Part shown: in pieces, positions 56,016-63,601 of the stretch
Numbering within the stretch: the stretch's first letter is position 1
Layout: every line of letters starts with the position of its first letter
Source: an uncultured Desulfuromonadales bacterium
Lineage (GTDB): Bacteria > Desulfobacterota > Desulfuromonadia > Desulfuromonadales > Geopsychrobacteraceae
Assembly: GCA_947259685.1 (NCBI GenBank)
Contig: CAMYNC010000027.1
Span: 1-63,601 of the forward strand
DNA: 63,601 nt
Reading direction: 5' to 3'
Translations under genes and position numbers: made by a program
The notes under the pieces: model-generated
The model's database searches: none
Seen by the model: the letters and a program-made list of their open reading frames with translations, nothing else
Told to the model about the DNA's origin: nothing

Positions 56016-57068
56016 CTATCTGTCGCCGGTTGCAAACAGCACCAAATGGCGTACGTCAGGCTGAATGCCGATTTTTTCTCCCGGAAGGTGGTCGCAGTGG
56101 CTGGGAACCAGGGCCTGGACCTGATCGCCGTTACTCAGTTGCAGATTGTAGAGGATGCTGGCGCCGCGGAAATTGCGCCGTATGACTCGTGCCTTAACCG
56201 GACTCTCATCATCATGGACCACATCTTCAGGGCGCACCAGCAGTTGTACCGGGGTGCCGATCGGCAATGGCTTTTTGATGATCCCTTCCAGCAGCCCCAA
56301 GCCGGTTTCGAGTTGTTCGGAATTTTTCACCACTCCATTAATCAGCGCACCTTCACCGACAAATTCGGCGATCCGGGGGCTGACCGGTTGATGATAGAGA
56401 TTGTGGGCGCTGTCCCACTGTAGAATCTCGCCGTTGTGCATGACCCCGATCCGGTCAGCGACGGCGAAGGCCTCGTTCTGGTTGTGGGTGACGAAGAGAG
56501 CGGTGGTGCCGTACTCCTTGAGAATGTCACGCACCTCCATCGACAGTCGCTCGCGCAATGTGACATCAAGGTTGGAGAAAGGCTCATCCATTAACAGCAG
56601 CTGCGGTTTGGGGGCCAGGGCACGGGCCAGGGCCACGCGCTGTTGCTGGCCGCCGGAAATTTCATGCGGATACTTTTTCAGCTCACTGTGCAGGCCGACC
56701 AATTCCAACACTTCGTTGACCCGGCGGACCACCTCGGCCTTATAGAGATAGCGCAAGCCGAAAGCGACGTTAGCGAAAATACTCAAGTGGGGAAAGAGGG
56801 CATAATCCTGAAAGACCATGCCGATCTGGCGTTTCGCCGGCGGCAAAGAAAAATCTCTGCGGCTGACGATCGTTCCGTTCAAACGGATTTCTCCCTGCAA
56901 TAAGGGCTCAAATCCGGCGATGGTACGCAGCACGGTGGTTTTGCCGCAGCCGCTGGCGCCAAGCAGACAGCCGATCTGCCCCTTCTCCAGACTCAAAGAG
57001 AGATCTTTGACCACCAGCTGCGGACCGTAAGCCTGGGAAATCTGTTGCAGTTCAAGTACCGGTTGCAT
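56016..57068 (-). CDS. fbpC: ferric iron ABC transporter ATP-binding protein
   Basis: This 350-residue ATPase has GASGCGKTT (Walker A), the signature ISGGQQQRVALARAL, Walker B LLLMDEPFSNLD and the H-loop FVTHNQ. A C-terminal regulatory domain (about 235-350) of the TOBE kind follows. It is the energiser of the iron uptake system and starts 2 bp after fbpB. All catalytic motifs are normal. Confidence 0.92.
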   Translation of the reverse strand: MQPVLELQQISQAYGPQLVVKDLSLSLEKGQIGCLLGASGCGKTTVLRTIAGFEPLLQGEIRLNGTIVSRRDFSLPPAKRQIGMVFQDYALFPHLSIFANVAFGLRYLYKAEVVRRVNEVLELVGLHSELKKYPHEISGGQQQRVALARALAPKPQLLLMDEPFSNLDVTLRERLSMEVRDILKEYGTTALFVTHNQNEAFAVADRIGVMHNGEILQWDSAHNLYHQPVSPRIAEFVGEGALINGVVKNSEQLETGLGLLEGIIKKPLPIGTPVQLLVRPEDVVHDDESPVKARVIRRNFRGASILYNLQLSNGDQVQALVPSHCDHLPGEKIGIQPDVRHLVLFATGDR

Positions 57069-57070
57069 GC

Positions 57071-58735
57071 TTAATCCTTATCACTCACCCGCATCAATAA
57101 AACTATTGGGATCAGTCCTGAGAGCAGCAGGGTCAGCGCCGGCAGGGCAGCGCGTTCCCATTCCCCTTCCGAGGTCAGTTCGAAAATCTTCACCGACAGG
57201 GTGTCCCAGCCGAAGGGGCGGGTCATCAGGGTGATCGGCATCTCTTTCATCACATCGACAAACACCAGCGTCAAGGCTGTGAAAATACCGCCTCGCAGCA
57301 TCGGCAGGTGCACTTTGGCAAGCAGTTTCACGCCGCGCAAGCCCATCAGCCGCGAAGCTTCATCGATATTGTTGGTGACTCGGTGCATGGCACTGTCAAT
57401 CGATTTGAAGCCCGCGGCCATAAACCGGATCAAGTAGGCGAGCAGCATGATGGCGATGGTCCCTTGCAGTAGCGGTAGCATCTCGATACCGAAACTGTCG
57501 CGGGCAAAATCGATTATGAGGTTATCCAGCTTGGCCAGTGGGATAAATATGCCGACCGCGAGCACCGTGCCTGGCAGGGCATAGCCCAGGGTTGAAGCGC
57601 GAATCAGGCCATGAGTCAAGCGATCATGGTGGCGACGTCCGGCATAAGAGAGCAGTAGAGCGACTGCAGCGATTATAACGGCTGACAGCAGGGCTAGCAG
57701 CAGCGAATGTCCAAGCAGTCCCAGGTAACGGCTGTCGAACTCCTCGTGGAAGATTTCCAGCGTCCAGCGCAACAACTGCAGAGCCGGCAGCAGAAAGGCA
57801 ACCAGCAAAACCAGCCAGCAGTAGCCGCATGCCAGCCAGCGTTTAGCTCCCTGCAGTTCGATCCGCTCCGCCTGTGGAGTCAGACGGCTCTGCGCGTAGC
57901 GCATCCGTTTGCGCATCTGCTGTTCAACAATAATCAACAGCAACACCAGCCCTACCAACAGTGAAGAAAGTTGGGCGGCGGCTGGCAGGGAGAAGAAGCC
58001 GAACCAGGCCTTGTAGATGGCGGTGGTGAAAGTGTCGTAGTTGAAGATCGAGACGGCACCAAAATCGGCCAGCGCTTCCATCAGCACCAGGGTCGCGCCG
58101 CCGGCGATCCAAGGGCGGGCCATCGGCAAGACGACGCGAAAAAAACCTTCAACGGGCGAGCAGCCGAGGCTCTCCGCCGCTTCCAGGGCGCGTTTACCCT
58201 GAGTGCGGAAGGCATTACGTGATAACAGGTAGACGTAAGGGTAAAGTGCCAGCGACATCACCAGTACCACCCCGCCGGCGCTGCGCATATCGGGCATCCA
58301 GATGCCGCGGCCGAACCAGGCGCGCAGCTGAGTCTGCACCGGGCCGGTGAAGTCGAACAGGCCGAGGAAAACAAAGGCCAGCACGTAGGTCGGCATCGCC
58401 AGTGGCAGCAGCAGCGCCCAAGAGAGATGCTGGCGGCCAGGAAAATCACAGGCACCGGTCAGCCAGGCCAGACTGACACCGAGCAACAGGGTGCCGCAGG
58501 AAACGCCAATGACCAGCTTGGCAGTGTTGAGTAACAGCCGGGCCAGCAGGGTCTGTTGCAAATGCTGCCAGATTTCCCAGGCGGGATCCAGCCAGGCCAG
58601 CAGTAAAACGGAGATCGGTGCCAGCACCAGCAGGGCAACAATGCCGGTCAGCACCTGCCAGCCGCTCGGCATGGCGAAAAAACGACTGGAGCCTCGCAAG
58701 GAGGCTCCAGCCTGGTCTGTCGGGAGGGAGGTCAT
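57071..58735 (-). CDS. fbpB: ferric iron ABC transporter permease
   Basis: The 554 residues hold about twelve helices in two permease halves, each with the cytoplasmic coupling loop; the EA-like loops are EAAESLGCSPVEGFFRVVLP and EASRLMGLRGVKLLAKVHLP. This fused two-domain form is usual for FbpB/ThiP-type ferric transporters. It starts after AAGGAC, 18 bp behind the binding-protein gene, and leads into fbpC. Confidence 0.92.
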   Translation of the reverse strand: MTSLPTDQAGASLRGSSRFFAMPSGWQVLTGIVALLVLAPISVLLLAWLDPAWEIWQHLQQTLLARLLLNTAKLVIGVSCGTLLLGVSLAWLTGACDFPGRQHLSWALLLPLAMPTYVLAFVFLGLFDFTGPVQTQLRAWFGRGIWMPDMRSAGGVVLVMSLALYPYVYLLSRNAFRTQGKRALEAAESLGCSPVEGFFRVVLPMARPWIAGGATLVLMEALADFGAVSIFNYDTFTTAIYKAWFGFFSLPAAAQLSSLLVGLVLLLIIVEQQMRKRMRYAQSRLTPQAERIELQGAKRWLACGYCWLVLLVAFLLPALQLLRWTLEIFHEEFDSRYLGLLGHSLLLALLSAVIIAAVALLLSYAGRRHHDRLTHGLIRASTLGYALPGTVLAVGIFIPLAKLDNLIIDFARDSFGIEMLPLLQGTIAIMLLAYLIRFMAAGFKSIDSAMHRVTNNIDEASRLMGLRGVKLLAKVHLPMLRGGIFTALTLVFVDVMKEMPITLMTRPFGWDTLSVKIFELTSEGEWERAALPALTLLLSGLIPIVLLMRVSDKD

Positions 58736-58753
58736 CGTCCTTGAAACGATCTG

Positions 58754-59761
58754 TTAACGGTAGTCGACACGGTCCATCAACATGATGGCCGGTTTCTGCA
58801 GTTTGCCGGCATTTGCCAGGTTCTGTTCACTCGCTTTGAATTCGCCCCAAGCTTTGACATATTCGTGGGCTTCGACCTTAGGATTGACCGGGTATTCCAT
58901 GTTGGCATCGGCGAACAGGTTCTGGGCTTCTTCAGAAGAGAGCCACTCGAGGAACTTTATGGCCGCTTGCGGATTTTTGGCAAATTTGGTGACCCCGGCT
59001 CCGGAGACGTTGACATGCACGCCCGTGTTGTTTTGGTTTGGCCAGTAGAGAGCCAACTTCAGGTTCGGGTCCTTTTTCAACATACGGCCGAAGTAATAGG
59101 TATTGACGATGGCCACATCACCCTGACCGGCAAGAATCGCCTCCATGGTTTTGGTGTCGTTTGAAAAGGGTGCCGCTGCCAAATTGTTGACCCAGGAACG
59201 AACGATTTCTTGCGCTTTGGCCTCACCGTACTCGGCAATCAGCATCGCTACCAGCGACTGATTGTAGACCTTTTTTGAGGTGCGCAGCAGCAAACGATTT
59301 TTCCACTGTGGCTCACCCAGGGCGGCATAGCTGCTCAGATCTTCGGGTTTGACCCGCTCAGTACTGTAGACGATGGTCCGGGCGCGTAGCGACAGGCCGA
59401 ACCAGCGGTTTTCCGGGTCTTTCAAATGGGCGGGAATATTCGTGTCGAGAACTTTTGACTGCACCGGTTGAAGAACGCCTTCCTCAGCGGCGTGCCAAAG
59501 GTTGCCCGCATCAACGGTAATCAGCAGATCGGCGCGGGTATTCTTGCCCTCGGCCTTCAAGCGTTGCAGCAGCGGGCCTGCTTTATCGGTGACGTAAGTT
59601 ATTTTGGTGCCGGTTTTTTCGCTGTAGGCATCGAACAGGGGTTTGATCAGATGTTCCTTGCGGGCCGAATAGGCGACAAGTTCATCTGCGAATGCCTGGC
59701 TGGCAGTAAATAACGAAAAACTCAGGGTAAACAGCAGGCTGAAAAGGCGAATCTGGTTCAT
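58754..59761 (-). CDS. fbpA: ferric iron ABC transporter substrate-binding protein
   Basis: This 335-residue protein has a signal peptide (ending ASQAFADE) and the FbpA/FutA fold: ELVAYSARKEHLIKPLFDAY at the start, DAGNLWHAAEEGVLQP, and an iron-binding tyrosine pair in VNTYYFGRM near residues 221-223. It collects ferric iron in the periplasm and hands it to FbpBC. It is the first gene of the operon, directly behind a promoter with Fur-like boxes. Confidence 0.93.
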   Translation of the reverse strand: MNQIRLFSLLFTLSFSLFTASQAFADELVAYSARKEHLIKPLFDAYSEKTGTKITYVTDKAGPLLQRLKAEGKNTRADLLITVDAGNLWHAAEEGVLQPVQSKVLDTNIPAHLKDPENRWFGLSLRARTIVYSTERVKPEDLSSYAALGEPQWKNRLLLRTSKKVYNQSLVAMLIAEYGEAKAQEIVRSWVNNLAAAPFSNDTKTMEAILAGQGDVAIVNTYYFGRMLKKDPNLKLALYWPNQNNTGVHVNVSGAGVTKFAKNPQAAIKFLEWLSSEEAQNLFADANMEYPVNPKVEAHEYVKAWGEFKASEQNLANAGKLQKPAIMLMDRVDYR

Positions 59762-59777
59762 TGGCTTGGACTCCGTT

Positions 59778-59804
59778 TGAAAATGAATTTGAAAATGAAT
59801 TTCA
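59778..59804 (-). promoter_or_regulatory. two overlapping Fur-like boxes
   Basis: TGAAAATGAATTTGA (59778-59792) and TGAAAATGAATTTCA (59790-59804) form a tandem of 7-1-7 inverted repeats close to the Fur pattern TGATAATNATTATCA; the second matches at 12 of 15 positions. They lie just after the -10 box of the fbpA promoter, where a bound iron-loaded Fur would block initiation. Confidence 0.75.
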
Positions 59805-59832
59805 AGATAGGTGGTAGGATCAGATTGGTCAA
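59804..59832 (-). promoter_or_regulatory. fbpABC promoter
   Basis: On the minus strand TTGACC (59827-59832), a 17-bp spacer and TATCTT (59804-59809) form a sigma-70-type promoter about 45-70 bp before the fbpA start. Confidence 0.7.
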
Positions 59833-59908
59833 GAAAAAAATCACAAATACCTATAAAAACACTAGTGAATATGACCTTGTAGGTCAGGAAAAGGCGGTGG
59901 GTTTTTTG

Positions 59909-59936
59909 TTGACAGTCGCTTAGGGGGTGTTAATAT
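59909..59936 (+). promoter_or_regulatory. promoter of the haem-domain protein gene
   Basis: TTGACA (59909-59914), 16 bp, TAATAT (59931-59936) gives a consensus -35 and a fair -10 about 80 bp before the ATG at 60013. Just behind lies TTAGT-AATGCTA-ACTAA (59953-59969), an inverted repeat that could be an operator. Confidence 0.55.
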
Positions 59937-60012
59937 GTTAATGCTGGATAATTTAGTAATGCTAACTAATTTGGCCTTTTGTCGCCCCAAAATAACGAGC
60001 AACGAGGAGAAC

Positions 60013-60936
60013 ATGATGAAACGAGGATTCTTGGTATTTGCACTTTGCACTCTGCTGTCGACCTCTGCTTGGGCTGGTCTTGAGGTCGTAAAAACCTCTG
60101 TCGTCCCGGAAATCGATGGCGTTGAAGATAGCGTCTGGGCTTCTGCCCCCGAGCTGACCGTACAGGTTGCCCAGGTTCCCGCAGCGATTATTGCTAAAAA
60201 CAAGGAAATGCAAACAGGCAAGTATGCCAAGAACTGGACCAAAGCAAAGCCGAATGCGACCACCGATGTGAAGCTGAAAGCACTATATAGCGACGATATG
60301 ATTTTTATCCGCGCCAAGTGGGCCGATAATAGTATGGACGATCAGCACAAACCATTTAAGTGGGAAGGCTCCAAGGATGATGGTGAGTACATCGCCGGCA
60401 AAGAACGCGAAGATCGGTTGGCGTTCCAGTTTCCTATCAAAGGTGAGTTCAGCGCTAATATGCTGGCCGAGGTAGAGTCGGTGGTCGATGTCTGGCAATG
60501 GAAAGCGGCCCGGACCAATGCGGCCGGGGTGATTCATGATAAAACCCACATCCGCTCGATGAAACAGCTGACCGGCAAGTTTTCGACCCATTACAGTGCT
60601 GGTGGCAAAGAGATCTATGTGGCCCGGCCGGGCGATGGTGGCAAGTCGCCATACAAGTCGAATAAAATCGACCCGTTTGAATATCAGGGCGATGTCATCG
60701 CCCAATATGTCCCACTGGTTCCCGATGTGGCCGATGCCGCCGATGTTAAGGCGAAAGGTGTTTGGAAGGATGGTTTCTGGACGGTTGAGATCGCTCGCAA
60801 GCTGGACACCGGCAACCATGACACCGACAGTGTTTTCGATCCGGCCAAGGGTTCGAAAAGTGCCATTGCTGTTTTCGACCACGCCGGTGACCATTTCCAC
60901 GCGGCATCCGATATTTTTGATCTGACTTTTAAATAA
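60013..60936 (+). CDS. exported ethylbenzene-dehydrogenase-type haem-binding protein
   Basis: The ATG at 60013 (or 60016) follows GAGGAG and opens a signal peptide ending SAWAG; the product has 307 residues. The body reads VPEIDGVEDSVWASAPEL, LKALYSDDMIFIRAKWAD, and EIARKLDTG.. and matches the haem-domain family related to the gamma subunit of ethylbenzene dehydrogenase and to cytochrome c-552-like proteins. Members carry b-type haem in the periplasm and pass electrons. Partner subunits are not in the window. Its divergent position beside the iron operon may be chance. Confidence 0.82.
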   Translation: MMKRGFLVFALCTLLSTSAWAGLEVVKTSVVPEIDGVEDSVWASAPELTVQVAQVPAAIIAKNKEMQTGKYAKNWTKAKPNATTDVKLKALYSDDMIFIRAKWADNSMDDQHKPFKWEGSKDDGEYIAGKEREDRLAFQFPIKGEFSANMLAEVESVVDVWQWKAARTNAAGVIHDKTHIRSMKQLTGKFSTHYSAGGKEIYVARPGDGGKSPYKSNKIDPFEYQGDVIAQYVPLVPDVADAADVKAKGVWKDGFWTVEIARKLDTGNHDTDSVFDPAKGSKSAIAVFDHAGDHFHAASDIFDLTFK

Positions 60937-60950
60937 GCTGGTGTTGTCAT

Positions 60951-60976
60951 CCCGGAAAGCCTCGGCGCTTTCCGGG
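60951..60976 (+). terminator. stem-loop after the haem-domain gene
   Basis: CCCGGAAAGC and GCTTTCCGGG (10-bp arms, 6-base loop) lie 14 bp after the stop codon at 60936. Only a loose T-rich stretch follows, so read-through into the chemotaxis receptor gene is possible. Confidence 0.55.
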
Positions 60977-61009
60977 TGCCCCTCTTGTATTGCCTGAACA
61001 GGTCTGCAG

Positions 61010-63190
61010 ATGAAGCTCAATTCTATTGCCTTTCGCATCAACGGAAGTTTCCTGGCGCTGATCACCCTGCTGCTGGTATTAGGCGGACTTTCGCTGTTTG
61101 CCGTCAGCTCCATGACCGACAGCATGATGGAGTTGAGCTCGGGGATGAATACCGTCCGCAACGATCTGGAGAGCGCTGCCGAGCAGATGAGTGGGCTGGA
61201 AGATAGCGTTGCCATCCTGAAACAAAGTGAAAGCGAATTTGCCAAGTTGCGGCAGATGCAAGGCGACCTGCAGAACAGCCGTCAGTCCACTCTCGATATT
61301 GGCAAGGGGCTCGGCGAGATCGAAAAGAGCTTTGTTAAGCAGAGTGAATCGCTGCAGAGTGTCAGTGGGAATGTCACCAGAATCAGTGCTGGACTGCGTT
61401 CGGTTTCGGGTGAGACCCAGCAACTCATCCGCGATGCTGAAGCGATCAACTCTCTTGTGTTGCAGACCTATATCGGTTTTTTCAATTATCTCAACGAATA
61501 TGTTTCTGATGTCGATCGGCCGTTGGCTCAGATCGAAAAAATCAAAGAACTGCTGGCTGCTGTCACAGAGGTCTTGGGCGAAGAGATTGCCGAGGATCAG
61601 GCGCTGGTCAAACGGATGAAAAAAGCCCTGCGCCGCTACCGTCGTTACATGGGCGATCTCGGCGAAACCACCAGCACTACGCAGATTACAGAATTAAAAG
61701 AGCCGTTGATCGACTGGGGTGGTCAGATCATGGCCGATGCCCAGTTGCTTCGCGAACGCGCTTGGACAATCGCCGATCAGCAGTCCCAGCAGGCTCTTAC
61801 GGCTGCAGCAGCTGCCGAACTGCAAGTTCAACAAGCTGTCGCTGCCAGTGGCGAGTCTGCCCAGGTACTCAATCGCTCTCTCGAGCTGGCGCGCAGTGCC
61901 AGCGGGCAAATTGGCGAGTTGACCACCGGACTGAGTGCGGCCATTCAGGGCGTGGATAAGAGCCTTTCGGAAGTTCCCCAGGCGATCACCGCAGCCACCG
62001 AGTCGTTGGGCGGAGTGCGCAAATCGATGCAGGTGGTCAATCAGGCTATGGCCCAGGCAGAAGCCTCGGTCGCTGCCAGCAATCGCTTGAAAACCCTAAT
62101 GCTTTCAGTCTGCGGGCTGGCGATTCTGTTTGGTGTTGGCATCATTATTCTGGTGCAACGCGGATTGGTTGTCCCCCTGATCCGCTTTACCCGAGGACTG
62201 CATCGGGCAGCGAATAATGATTTAACGGTAAAAATCAAGGCAGATGGTACCAGCGGCGAACTTCGTGAGCTGATCGAAGGCATGAACAACCTGATTGGAA
62301 CCTTTGGCGGCAGCGTCGGCGGCATGAACCAACTGGCCGACCAGGTTTTTGCCAGTGCCCAGCGGCTGGACAGTATTGCCCATGAGTTGGCCACTATGGT
62401 TGAAGCGCAACGCAACCACGCCACCGATATCGCCACCGCGACCAATCAACTGACGGCAACGACCCACACCATAGCGGTCAACTCTGAAGTTTCCAAGGAG
62501 CAGGCAGATAAGGCCTCGACCCTGGTGGCTACAGGGACCCAGGTTGTTCGGGAACTGCATGTGATGTCCTCAGAAATCACTGCGGCGCTGGATGGTGCTA
62601 CTGAGGAGATTCGCCAGTTGGCGAACGACTCAAAGAAAGTCGATGCGGTGATAAATATGATCAAGGAAATTGCCGATCAAACCAACTTATTGGCGATCAA
62701 TGCAGCCGTCGAGGCGGCGCGCGCCGGGCAGCAGGGACGGGGGTTCGCAGTGGTTGCTGAAGAGGTGCGTAATCTGGCCTTGAAAACCGCACAGTCGACC
62801 GATCGAGTTGCGGACCTGATTCAGAACCTGCAACGGCGGATCGAACCGACTATGTTGGAAATACAAGGCTGCAGCGAAAAGTCAAAAGAGGAGTGGGAAA
62901 AGAGCGGTCAGGTGACCTCGCACTTAGCGGAGATCAATCAAACCATGACATCACTGAATCAGCAAACTGCTCAAATTGCCACCGGGACCCTCCAGCAGGA
63001 TAAAGCCTTTCCGGAAATCGCCGCCCGAATTGAGGATATTCATCAGATTTCTTCGCTGACCAGTGAGCAGATGCAGGATATTGGTACGCAAGTTGCCGGT
63101 CTCGTCCAATTGGCAGAAAATTTACGCCAGAAAATTGCTATTTTCAAACTTCAACCATCCCCATCTGATCCAGTAAAGTTCGTTAGTTAG
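61010..63190 (+). CDS. methyl-accepting chemotaxis protein
   Basis: The 726 residues have two membrane helices (about 8-30 and 362-385), an unusually long helical periplasmic region between them, a HAMP domain and the signalling hairpin with DQTNLLAINAAVEAARAG near residues 550-575. The highly conserved tip GQQGRGFAVVAEEVRNLA is intact. It would report to CheA/CheW. The ligand is not evident. The C-terminus has no CheR/CheB tethering pentapeptide. Confidence 0.93.
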   Translation: MKLNSIAFRINGSFLALITLLLVLGGLSLFAVSSMTDSMMELSSGMNTVRNDLESAAEQMSGLEDSVAILKQSESEFAKLRQMQGDLQNSRQSTLDIGKGLGEIEKSFVKQSESLQSVSGNVTRISAGLRSVSGETQQLIRDAEAINSLVLQTYIGFFNYLNEYVSDVDRPLAQIEKIKELLAAVTEVLGEEIAEDQALVKRMKKALRRYRRYMGDLGETTSTTQITELKEPLIDWGGQIMADAQLLRERAWTIADQQSQQALTAAAAAELQVQQAVAASGESAQVLNRSLELARSASGQIGELTTGLSAAIQGVDKSLSEVPQAITAATESLGGVRKSMQVVNQAMAQAEASVAASNRLKTLMLSVCGLAILFGVGIIILVQRGLVVPLIRFTRGLHRAANNDLTVKIKADGTSGELRELIEGMNNLIGTFGGSVGGMNQLADQVFASAQRLDSIAHELATMVEAQRNHATDIATATNQLTATTHTIAVNSEVSKEQADKASTLVATGTQVVRELHVMSSEITAALDGATEEIRQLANDSKKVDAVINMIKEIADQTNLLAINAAVEAARAGQQGRGFAVVAEEVRNLALKTAQSTDRVADLIQNLQRRIEPTMLEIQGCSEKSKEEWEKSGQVTSHLAEINQTMTSLNQQTAQIATGTLQQDKAFPEIAARIEDIHQISSLTSEQMQDIGTQVAGLVQLAENLRQKIAIFKLQPSPSDPVKFVS

Positions 63191-63247
63191 CCGCCAGTTT
63201 CCGATCTAAACCGTAGCTGGTTGTTTGCGCCGATCAGCAGAGACGAT

Positions 63248-63277
63248 TTGTTTCTACTCCCGTCTAGAGTGTATAAT
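63248..63277 (+). promoter_or_regulatory. promoter before the DUF4126 gene
   Basis: TTGTTT (63248-63253), 18 bp, then a consensus TATAAT (63272-63277), about 60 bp before the ATG at 63336. Confidence 0.55.
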
Positions 63278-63335
63278 GCTGAAGTTAGGTACAATTTGCA
63301 CTGACAGTTTTGTGCAATGGACGAAAGGATGACGA

Positions 63336-63601
63336 ATGGAACAACTCGATCAGGTTGCAACGATTATTGCCCTAAGTATGGGCGTGGCCTGGGCCAGTGG
63401 CATCAATCTATATGCCACCATTTTGGTCCTGGGACTCCTCGGCACCTCGGGACATATGGTCCTGCCGCCCGACCTGCAGATTCTGATGCACCCTCTGGTG
63501 CTGTTTGCTGCCGGTGCCATGTATCTGGTGGAGTTTGCCGCCGACAAGGTTCCGGGCGTGGATAACTCCTGGGATACCCTGCATACGTTTATTCGAATTC
63601 C
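63336..63601 (+). CDS. DUF4126 membrane protein, 5' part
   Basis: The ATG at 63336 follows GAAAGGA and opens a frame still open at the window end (about 88 codons). The pattern ALSMGVAWASGINLYATILVLGLLG, LPPDLQILMHP and VEFAADKVPGVDNSWDTLHT is that of the DUF4126 family of small membrane proteins, whose role is unknown. It is about half of the usual length because the window stops. Confidence 0.8.
   Translation, partial: MEQLDQVATIIALSMGVAWASGINLYATILVLGLLGTSGHMVLPPDLQILMHPLVLFAAGAMYLVEFAADKVPGVDNSWDTLHTFIRI

Overview
The window is chromosomal DNA from a Gram-negative bacterium. Exported lipoproteins, Mla-type lipid transport, an outer-membrane porin and a large signalling repertoire (hybrid kinase, diguanylate cyclase, HDOD protein, class III cyclase, chemotaxis receptor) suggest an anaerobic or facultative delta-type proteobacterium such as a member of the Desulfuromonadales. 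That placement is inference from gene content; there is no rRNA in the window. No tRNA, rRNA, CRISPR array or intact transposase gene was seen.

Layout. 1-7.2 kb: a partial gene, lon and polA, then an AT-richer Ycf46-like AAA ATPase followed by what looks like the beheaded start of another gene. 7.2-16 kb: an AEC transporter, a cytidylate-kinase-like protein, a GlsB/YeaQ membrane protein, a two-component system, an acidic secreted protein, an LbtU-like porin and an SRPBCC protein. 15.4-19.8 kb: a TIR-domain membrane protein behind an ExbB-like/ExbD-like proton-channel pair, an OmpA-type protein reading away from them, and an IS91-type transposase relic in the gap between. 20-30 kb: a 3D-domain lipoprotein, two unknown genes, an MMPL/RND transporter, a lipoprotein, an ACP-ligase-acyltransferase fusion and an AmrS-type radical SAM enzyme. 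30-36 kb: glycogen phosphorylase, a PAS-GGDEF protein and an NTP/NDP-type transporter.

36-50 kb holds two serine hydrolases, an exported protein with glucan-water-dikinase-like domain order, and a long minus-strand run: hybrid kinase, Hpt protein, REC-cyclase, MlaE permease, ABC-like protein, MlaD protein and TPR lipoprotein, nearly all touching or overlapping. In this run the ABC-like protein has lost every catalytic ATPase motif and the cyclase lacks its transition-state residues. 50-63.6 kb holds a ClC channel, an HDOD protein, an SDR/DUF2867 protein and a CIA30 protein flanking a DUF523 gene fragment, a ferric-iron ABC operon (fbpABC) with Fur-like boxes just after its promoter, an ethylbenzene-dehydrogenase-type haem-domain protein, a chemotaxis receptor and a partial DUF4126 gene.

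Two copies of a small non-coding mobile element (about 144 and 195 bp) sit at 9.96-10.15 kb and 32.8-32.95 kb in opposite orientation. They share 15-bp terminal inverted repeats and each is flanked by its own 5-bp TTnAA duplication. The most promising candidate for an undescribed system is the ExbB/ExbD-like plus TIR locus at 15.4-18.2 kb; second is the phosphorelay-cyclase-Mla operon with its pseudo-ATPase.
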